A DNA stretch of 60,000 nucleotides from Liolophura sinensis (taxonomy: Eukaryota; Mollusca; Polyplacophora; Chitonida; Chitonidae): positions 18,366,017-18,426,016 of the forward strand of contig NC_088307.1 of NCBI RefSeq assembly GCF_032854445.1. Reading direction: 5' to 3'. Shown here one piece after another: positions 53,197 to 60,000 of this stretch; the stretch's first letter is position 1; the number at the start of each line of letters is the position of its first letter. The translations under genes and the position numbers were made by a program. The notes below the pieces were generated by a model, which was not told where the DNA came from, did no database searches, and saw only the letters and a program-made list of their open reading frames with translations.

Positions 53197-54540
53197 TGAA
53201 ATACTAACTTGTTTACCTTACGGTTCAACGAGAATTCACCGATTAATTCAACACAAAATGGGACCCAGCTTAAAGCGTTGACACCAGCAGCGATGATGAA
53301 AGGTGAGAGTGGAGCCGTCAAGTAGTTATATCGCAAGGTTTTATGCCGAAAAAGTTCGTCATTCCGAAGCAAAAATCCGCAGAACAATTAGCGATAATCC
53401 GTCAGGAATGATTGTAATTGGAGTTTATCCAATCAGAAATACTAAGTCTGCAACGAAGGTGCGTCTGTCCAAATTGTCACAGAGAGGGAACTTTTACGTC
53501 ATTTTCTCCGCACCTCCCAAGACTCCAGAATCAACTGGGAATAAGGTTTCCATTGAGCTTGCGTCTAGTGAGAAAATATCCCAGAGTCAAAGTTCCTTGA
53601 CACAACTATACAGTGGAATGAGATTGAATTCAAGAGGTATAATCCAAATTTCATCCACGTCATCACCCCCTCACGTCGAGTCAAAGATAATTAACTTCAA
53701 ACCGACTATCACGATCATTTTCGTCAGTAGTACGAAGGAAGCTGTTCATTGACGATAAAGACGTTTGCCTTGCAAATGATAGCATATCCATGGTACTGCC
53801 GAATCAAATATTAGCTCTCCAACTCTTTGGAAAGAGATAACGCCGAGGACACAGAGTTAAAGCCTAGATTTCTGAAGGCTACATCTCTCTCGAATATCGA
53901 GTGTCCATGTGTCGTGTACAGGTCGTTCTGCCATCTTTTCCGTTTGCCATATGACTCGAGTCCTCGCGTGTGTCATTCCTCGCTTCTCCCGGTGTCATCT
54001 GACGGCGCCGTTCTAACGTTCCCGACCGTGGCATCGCCTCACGCTAAACTCTCCAGAGGGTTGGCGGGAGTCTCATTTCTCGCCTCAGCTGACCCCGCCT
54101 GGCTTAATGGAAAGGGGCGGGTCTTTGCCTGTAGTCCAAGGCTGACCAGTTATCCGAAGTACTCGATCAATCCTAACCAAGCTATACCGTCGACAAAACT
54201 TCTCACAAGAATCTGCAGTTGATGGTATACTTACAATGTGAATAATTCAACAGCCTTTCTTTGACATGGCCCATACTCTATGGCCAATTCAAGCTCTCTC
54301 TCCCTCTCCCTATACCAAAGCAATCGTCACCACGACTGGTATACACCCGAAGCCAGAATTTAGCTGCGTATTTGCAAGCACTTACAATACCAGGGCCCCA
54401 TTGATGTTTCGATCAGTGTGGTTTAAGCAAGAAAGACAAAACGGTGGAAATATGGATTTTCTCTGTTTCCATCCAGCGATCCCAGATGTCCTTTACCGCC
54501 TCCACTTGATGTCACTTTAGCACGGCCCCTTCAGACCCAG
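53197..54540 (-). promoter_or_regulatory. GPCR 5' flank with GC boxes
   Basis: Sequence upstream of the GPCR start. The part at about 53985-54125 is richer in GC and CpG than the surroundings and includes GACCCCGCCTGG and GGGGCGGGTC, Sp1-type GC boxes about 20 bp apart. A noncoding first exon or promoter may lie here. Plus-strand frames at 53303-53752 and 53827-54222 lack recognisable protein features, so I do not call them genes. Confidence 0.35.
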
Positions 54541-54855
54541 CGATATGTTTATCATTCAGATTTACTGCCATTTATTATTCTTGGTCACGTGACCTATCAT
54601 TAAAGTCTGCAGGGGGGAAAACAGCAGGATTCTCGTGCCGTCATTGCTGTAATGTACTCAGGGGACAAGGGAATAATGGAATTGTTTACTGTTTTGATTT
54701 AGTTGTGATTAGCTTTCCAAAGATTTTTTTTTGTGTGTTAATTGCATCGCAGAATATTTTGTCAATGAATGGATAAATGAGTCAGAGAATTCCTCAGTAA
54801 ATAAGTTATTGAATGAAGAAATAAATAAATGAACTACTGAGTGAAGGAGTGAATC
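54541..54855. other. no gene recognised
   Basis: AT-rich sequence with GAATGAATGGATAAATGAGT-type short repeats leading into the CAGT array. Confidence 0.4.
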
Positions 54856-54980
54856 GGCCAGCCAGCCAGTCAGTTAGTCAGTCAGTCAGTCAGTCAGTCA
54901 GTCAGTCAGTCAGTCAGTCAGTCAGTCAGTCAGTCAGTCAGCCAATCAAACAGTCAATCGATCGATCGATCAATCAGTCA
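54856..54980. repeat. (CAGT)n microsatellite with CCAG and ATCG flanks
   Basis: GCCAGCCAGCCAG grades into about 18 uninterrupted CAGT units, then CAATCGATCGATCGATCAAT. The stepwise change of the tetramer suggests growth by slippage and mutation. Confidence 0.95.
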
Positions 54981-56075
54981 AATTTCCCATTAATTTCCCA
55001 TCAGCCACTGAGTTAGGCATATAAAAATCAACTGATCTATCAGACAGATGCAGTTCAACAAGTCCACCAAGAAGCCCGTTATTGTCAGATCATAAGATCA
55101 AGTGACCATAACCTCCGTATTTCCCGATTTATGCCTGAGCCATTGTCTGTTAGTGAAATGAGATTAGAGGTGAACATCTTAGCAATGGAGAAAAGGATTA
55201 CAAGCAGAATGAAGAGTGCCGTGATTACCTTCATTTTATTCTAATGTTTGTTCCAGTACCTTCTTGCTGTCAGGTTATTTGGATGGATGTATCCGCCAAA
55301 AAAAAAAAAAAAAAAAACCTCACTAATGACTTAACAAATCGAAAGGGCTATTTTACATGACAATTAAATGTGGTTTCACTTCTCTTTACAACTAACTTTT
55401 CTATGTACTGACTAATTTAAAGGAAATTCTATTTGGCGGGGAAAAAATTATCTGTTTTAAAAGCAACAGCTAAATTTTCTGCATATCTTCTTGGTAACAA
55501 ACTGGTCATTTTTCGCTTATAATCAGTTAAACGACATAAATGTCTAATTTAAAAACCTAGACATATTTGTGCATTCACGCGATATACCTTTTTAAAAACT
55601 GCAGGTGAACTTGTTTGCTTGCATGCCTTGCTTCATGATGACGGTTCGGTTTACAGCTTTATTTCCACTATCCAATCCCTCATTGTATCGTGGAGAGTGT
55701 CTGACCATTAAATCTAACCCTGTCTCAGAGCTGTTCTCATCTTCTGAATAATTCACCACTATTCACAGTTCAGCCATGTAGACAAAGACCATTTGGGACA
55801 CAGCCACCGCCACTATTTGATTGTAAAGACCGAAGGGACAGTGTAGGGCCATGGACTACGCCCCGCGCCACCGTAATTGGAGAATCCCCTTCGGGTGGTC
55901 GATTTGCCTTGCTTGTACTACATGGCATAAAGGCTCACTGTCAGTGACCACTAGTACATTTTTCTAATCACAAATTTATGTATAAATTTGCACAGATATA
56001 TTTATCGTGTGGGCCTGAAAAAAAAATTAACGTGAACCGTCTTAAATTGGCATATTATTCAAAGATCTTTTAAAT
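54981..56075. other. no gene; A-run
   Basis: Noncoding, with a run of about 19 A at 55299-55317. No recognised element. Confidence 0.45.
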
Positions 56076-56077
56076 GT

Positions 56078-56228
56078 ATCCTCTCCGGTCGTACGTGGGA
56101 AGGTCTGCCATTAACCTGCGGATGGTGCTGAGTTTCCTCCGGGCTCTGCTCGGTTTCTTTCCCACCATAATGATGGCCGCCGTCGTATAAGTGAAAATAG
56201 TATGGCGTAAAACACCAATCAATTAATA
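56078..56228 (+). mobile_element. 5'-truncated SINE-A
   Basis: CCTCTCCGGTCGTACGTGGG, AAGGTCTGCCATTAACCTGC, CACCATAATGATGGCCGCCG and AAAACACCAATCAATTAATA. ATTCTTGAGTA is deleted from the tail. Confidence 0.85.
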
Positions 56229-56249
56229 TCTTAGTATTAGTATTAGTGT

Positions 56250-56446
56250 AACACAGCATCCCGTATCAGTAAAATGGCTTGGGCGGGGCAGCTTATCTGT
56301 TTTCGGTAAGTCGTCCCAGTGAAGCAGCACTAGATAAAAAAGGGTGGTGGAAATGCGTCTTGTAACAAGGAACCACATTACACGCGCTCTAAGGACTGAA
56401 AAATTTTTAAGTACAAAGTTAAACCTCAATCACTCACTCACTCAAT
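56250..56446 (+). mobile_element. SINE-B subfamily 2, truncated
   Basis: CCCGTATCAGTAAAATGGCT, GGGCGGGGCAGCTTATC, AGTCGTCCCAGTGAAGCAGC and TTAAACCTCAATCACTCACT match 46860-47075 throughout. Confidence 0.8.
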
Positions 56447-56760
56447 CAAACTTGTTGTAGTTTAAATACTACTTCACCTAATGAAAAAATTGTCATGAAA
56501 GGCTTTGGTATCCGTTAATAATTTTATTTAATACTATTATGACATCAAAAACAATGTATGTGTATGAAATGAACTCTCTCAGGGTGGCATAAATCGTCTG
56601 TGCCAGACCACCTTTTCAAGTGAAAAATGCAGCTGTTTTGATGCTCAATTTTTCTACTATTTATTTAATAATGTGAGTAAAATATCAAATTCGTATAGGT
56701 TTAAGAGTGTTTTTGAATAAATGCGTACTTGGGGGTTTATAGTGGTTACCCGATATAACA
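56447..56760. other. no gene recognised
   Basis: AT-rich noncoding sequence, no recognised repeats. Confidence 0.4.
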
Positions 56761-56764
56761 ATTT

Positions 56765-57075
56765 TATGTGACTTAACTGTGGTTTAACGCCATACCAAGT
56801 GCACAAGAACTGTTCAATAATGCGATGGGGTCAGTTTAACGGGGGCGAAAGAAGGGCTCCTGCAAAAGTGACTGATAAACTTTCCTACGTGTAACCTACA
56901 GATATGCATGCAGATGATATATAACTTAGACTGTCCAAATGACAAATATGAGCGCGCAGTGAGAGTGGAGGAATCTACAAAATCTCTGTCAATGGCCGGA
57001 TTCGAACTCGCATCTTTTGTCCTAGCCATCAAAAGACAAACATCTCAACAACTCCACAACGGCCCACTAATCACA
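56765..57075 (-). mobile_element. SINE-D, nearly full length
   Basis: Read on the plus strand, the tail side TGTGGTTTAACGCCATACCA comes first and the tRNA-like head last: GGCCGGATTCGAACTCGCAT, CTTTTGTCCTAGCCATCAAA and ACAACTCCACAACGGCCC. TTCGAACTC is the reverse of a B box. This is my reference for SINE-D. Confidence 0.65.
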
Positions 57076-57615
57076 GCTCTTCATGACGTGGTTGTGCACC
57101 GGTCATTCACTGTAACTCAATCCCTGTAATCAGACACACTTACATCAGTTATGTCCATGGGCTCATCCTCATCCGCCCCCCCCCCCCCCCCCCCCACATT
57201 TCTTTATAGTTTCGTTTCATGTCCGCGTTGACTGTAGTCATTGTCCAGTCGAATCAGTGCGTGGAAATTGTACTGGGAGTTCACAAGATACGGTTCCTAA
57301 TCTCCGGAGCCTCGCCAAAATTGAAATAACACCTATCTTCCATTTCTACACGGAACCTATTCGTTTCTTCTTCGGCATGCGATAGGTCACTGCGGTCACC
57401 GTGGGTTCAACTGAAGTGGCACGTGCCAAATTCCATTCTGGACCATTGTCCAATTGGACTGATTGAGTGATTTAATTGTTGTTGAATGTCATTCTCGTAT
57501 AGGTGGTCGGAGTGAACTGGAAAAACCATCGACTTGTGTTAGTGTAAACCTGCAGAGTGGTGCAATTAAACGCCAATCAAAAAAGAAATTTTACGTGGTT
57601 TCACGATCGCCATCT
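57076..57615. other. no gene; C20 homopolymer
   Basis: C20 at 57176-57195. TTTAATTGTTGTTGAATGTC at about 57470 resembles a SINE-D tail. Otherwise unique. Confidence 0.4.
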
Positions 57616-57619
57616 CGGA

Positions 57620-57985
57620 CACAGAGTTATGCATGTATGTATGCTTGCGATTTGACGTCGTACGTAACAATTTTTCAGTCGTATGACGACGAGGAGTCAT
57701 CAGGTGTGTACCTATACTGTGTCTTCTTGTTGCAGCTGTCGCAACTTAAGTATCGTGTCGAAGACACCAGACTTGACACCCCAGCCAGTCACATTATACT
57801 GACACCGGGTCAACCAGCCCGCTTTCCTTACTCTCAATGTTGAGAGCCAAGCAAGGCAGCAACAAGTACCATTTTAGAAAAATACTGATGCTATATCAAT
57901 CTTAAAATTCGTGCAACAGCTGGTCTCGAACCCATACCACGCTATTACACACTTTTAAAACAGACGCCTACGCTTAGTCGGATAT
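57620..57985 (-). mobile_element. full-length SINE-B
   Basis: From the tail TGCATGTATGTATGCTTGCG through AACAATTTTTCAGTCGTATG, GTCGAAGACACCAGACTTGA, CACATTATACTGACACCGGG and GCCAAGCAAGGCAGCAACAA to a tRNA-like head whose reverse B box is TGGTCTCGAACCCATACCAC, ending near ACAGACGCCTACGCTTAG. This is my reference for SINE-B. Confidence 0.82.
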
Positions 57986-58840
57986 AAAAACACCTTGTAT
58001 AAGGATAGCATGTCCCAGACTCTCTAGCCAATTATAACGCAGTGAACGGCAGGGAAGCCTTTCCAAAGACAACGGTGTGATACGAGTGTAAAACACAGAT
58101 ATGTCTCCGCATCATTATAACGTGGGTGGGTGTGAAGGTTAGGAAGCCGCAGCATTTGCCTACACGTCAAATAAGACAGCTCTATTTCACCGGGGTTTCA
58201 CGAACAAATTCAGTAAACTGTTGATATAGGTTCGAAGCATAAATTTGTACTTTTGTTCATAATTAGGGATCAAATTTAAGCATTGTTTACATAGGTCCGT
58301 TTATGTATATATTTAAAAATACGTACCTGTAGGTATATATTTTGCATCCTTACTAAACGACGTGAAAATGCACGTTATTCCATGAGTCTCAATATAATAT
58401 AACACATATTTACTTAACACCTTTACTAACAATTGAAAGGCGTTAACTGACACATCTTCTGAAATGCGCTAATTGACACCTTTTATGAAAAGCGTTATTG
58501 ACACCTTTTCTTCATTAAGGACGTTAATTTATATTTTTAAAATTGGAAGATGTTAATTTTCATATTTCCTAAAAGGTGTTGCTGTCTTGGTGAATCAGAC
58601 ACGAGAACAACACCTCATTCTGTGTGGCCTGTTGCGAAATTTGATTTTTTTTAAGACTAGAAGTGTGTTCACAGTAACGTTACATAATGTGCAATTTATT
58701 TATTTAATGGATTCGTAAAATGGATAAATAGATTGACTGATAAATTAACGAACTGAAGACTGATTGAAGACAGAATGATGAATTAGGGAAATTTAATGGA
58801 TGTTTCTGTTTGAACCAAAACTACGCAACATATAAATAGG
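57986..58840. other. no gene; weak AACGCG/GACACCTTTT repeats
   Basis: At 58411-58560 the phrases ACACCTTTTACTAAC, GACACATCTTCTGAAA, GACACCTTTTATGAAA and GACACCTTTTCTTCATTA recur about every 35 bp, alternating with GCGTTAA or ACGTTAA: a degenerate tandem repeat. Otherwise AT-rich and noncoding. Confidence 0.5.
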
Positions 58841-58844
58841 GTGA

Positions 58845-58940
58845 TTTATTTATTTATTTATTTCCTTGATCGGTAGTTTACTCCGTACTCAAGAATATTT
58901 CACTTATATGACTTAGAGTCAACATTGTGGTGGGAGGAAA
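58845..58940 (-). mobile_element. SINE-A 3' fragment
   Basis: TTTATTTATTTATTTATTTC, CCGTACTCAAGAATATTTCA and AACATTGTGGTGGGAGGAAA, then divergence. A second AGTATAAGTGAAATATTCTT in plus orientation at 59018 is an opposing SINE-A tail fragment. Confidence 0.75.
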
Positions 58941-59109
58941 CATCACTTGGATGAAACTATTGGGCTCTAATTCAACTGGTTTGAATAAACAGGACACAAT
59001 ATGTAACAAATGCATATAGTATAAGTGAAATATTCTTGAGTACCAATGAAATGAATAAATCAAATAAAGAAAATGAAAAGAGGACATTTTGAAATAATAA
59101 TGTCATATA

Positions 59110-59640
59110 TTTAAAGACGTTCAGCACTGACAGTAAGACGACAGTGTGATAGCATAGCTGGCAAATGGTCACACTTAACCGGCAAAACACGGTCTCGGTC
59201 AATTTACCTCAGTCAGGGTTTTATTCTAACTGTTCATGTAAATGCATGAATGGTAGCAATTTACACGCCCCCTAGCACCATGGCTTAAGCAGAACTAGGT
59301 AAAAAAAGTATGCAGTGATGTTAATTGCAATTATTAGATTTGATTTGATTTGTGTTTTACGCCGTACTCACGAATATTTATAGGACGGCAGAGTCCAGGG
59401 CAAACCCACGACCATGCACAGGTTGCTGTCAGACCTTCCCACATATGGTCGGGAAATTAATAGACACTGCTGGTCTAGAATTACTCAAAATGCTGTGTTG
59501 TTATCACCTTTAACACACAATCACATTAAAACAATGCAAAAGCACCAGGCCTCGGGGATGTTTAGTTCACTAGCAGAATCCTTGTTCATGAAATACATGG
59601 CTCACCAAATCTCAAATACATCGATTGATATGTTCTAATG
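59110..59640. mobile_element. composite element X with SINE-A core, copy 2
   Basis: A left part to 59335, a minus-oriented SINE-A core at 59336-59455 (GTGTTTTACGCCGTACTCAC, AACCCACGACCATGCACAGG) and a right part to about 59600 correspond in order and junctions to 6010-6580. The right landmarks GCAATG/ACAATGCA, CCTCG.G.TG and CAGCAGAA/TAGCAGAAT with CCT are shared. Confidence 0.7.
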
Positions 59641-59777
59641 AGTTATCTTTCCCTGCACAATGGCGAGTCGGGTCCAAGCTGGACTGACCCGCCATTGTTC
59701 TGCGTTACGGCTATGCCCGCAAGACAGGGCTGAACAGCAAACCACACAGCTTAGGTCCGAGCTACCATAGGCGGGAT

Positions 59778-59921
59778 ATTTATTTATTTATTTGAATGAT
59801 GTTGTACGCCGTATACTCAAGAATATTTCACATATACGACGCCAACCAGCATTATAATGGGGTCTCCTGAGTCATTGCGCCTGGATCACTGCTATCTCCT
59901 TCGGCCACGGAGGCCCCCATG
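59778..59921 (-). mobile_element. SINE-A with internal deletion
   Basis: The tail and first core part (TTTATTTATTTGAATGATGT, CGTATACTCAAGAATATTTC, CCAACCAGCATTATAATGGG) join directly to the head (GTCTCCTGAGTCATTGCGCC, TTCGGCCACGGAGGCCCCC). Both ends are present; the B-box and middle, about 110 bp, are gone. Confidence 0.85.
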
Positions 59922-60000
59922 TCCCAGTTAAACCTCACAACAAGGACAGAGACCGCAGTAGCATGTCAAACAATATTTTCATTTATTTTACTTCCTTTAT

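Noticed and set aside
53303-54222. Plus-strand frames of 149 and 131 codons upstream of the GPCR
   Set aside because: No recognisable domain and no clear splice signals; likely chance frames in GC-richer promoter sequence.

Overview
The window is animal nuclear DNA. It has spliced genes with GT-AG introns, a very low gene density, many tRNA-derived SINEs, MITE-like palindromes and long minisatellites. The dispersed repeats (for example the SINE whose 3' tail ends in a CAAATAAATAAA-type run) resemble families I know from molluscan genomes, so a marine mollusc (gastropod or bivalve) is my best guess. That is inference from repeat style; no rRNA or mitochondrial marker is present.

Layout. (1) 1-11,453, plus strand: the 3' part of INTS5 (Integrator complex subunit 5). 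I could place twelve coding exons, with every splice phase consistent and a TGA stop at 11,451. About 579 residues are covered, roughly the C-terminal half; the 5' exons lie upstream of the window. Its introns hold a complete SINE with an 11-bp target-site duplication, palindromic elements and several minisatellites. (2) 11,454-38,592: about 27 kb with no gene I can support, filled with SINE copies of at least four families, a 1.3-kb minisatellite near 15-16.4 kb, a SINE with an internally expanded array at 17.6-18.0 kb, MITE copies and simple repeats. (3) 38,593-39,503, plus strand: one 3'-terminal coding exon for a single-pass membrane receptor (EGF-like, FN3-like, transmembrane segment, cytoplasmic tail), probably of the LRR-EGF-FN3 (vasorin-like) class. 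Its upstream exons were not found. (4) 39,504-51,549: repeats and noncoding sequence, including a 35-bp minisatellite and a complex ATC/ACC/GTC trinucleotide array. (5) 51,550-53,196, minus strand: an intact single-exon class A GPCR of 548 residues with biogenic-amine receptor hallmarks. (6) 53,197-60,000: upstream sequence of the GPCR with GC boxes, then more repeats.

The three genes are unrelated in function: transcription and snRNA processing, an adhesion or signalling receptor, and a neurotransmitter-type receptor. There is no cluster logic.

The most striking signals are two. First, inside INTS5, a 46-bp unit consisting of the last 14 nt of an intron plus the first 32 nt of the following exon is repeated about 16 times, giving an array of duplicated 3' splice sites with all reading frames almost open. 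Second, three separate minisatellites each look like expansions of a segment from inside a different SINE family of the same window (35 bp from SINE-A, about 75 bp from SINE-B, 41 bp from SINE-C), so SINE cores may be seeding tandem arrays here. SINE-A, -B, -C and -D are names I use only for this window.
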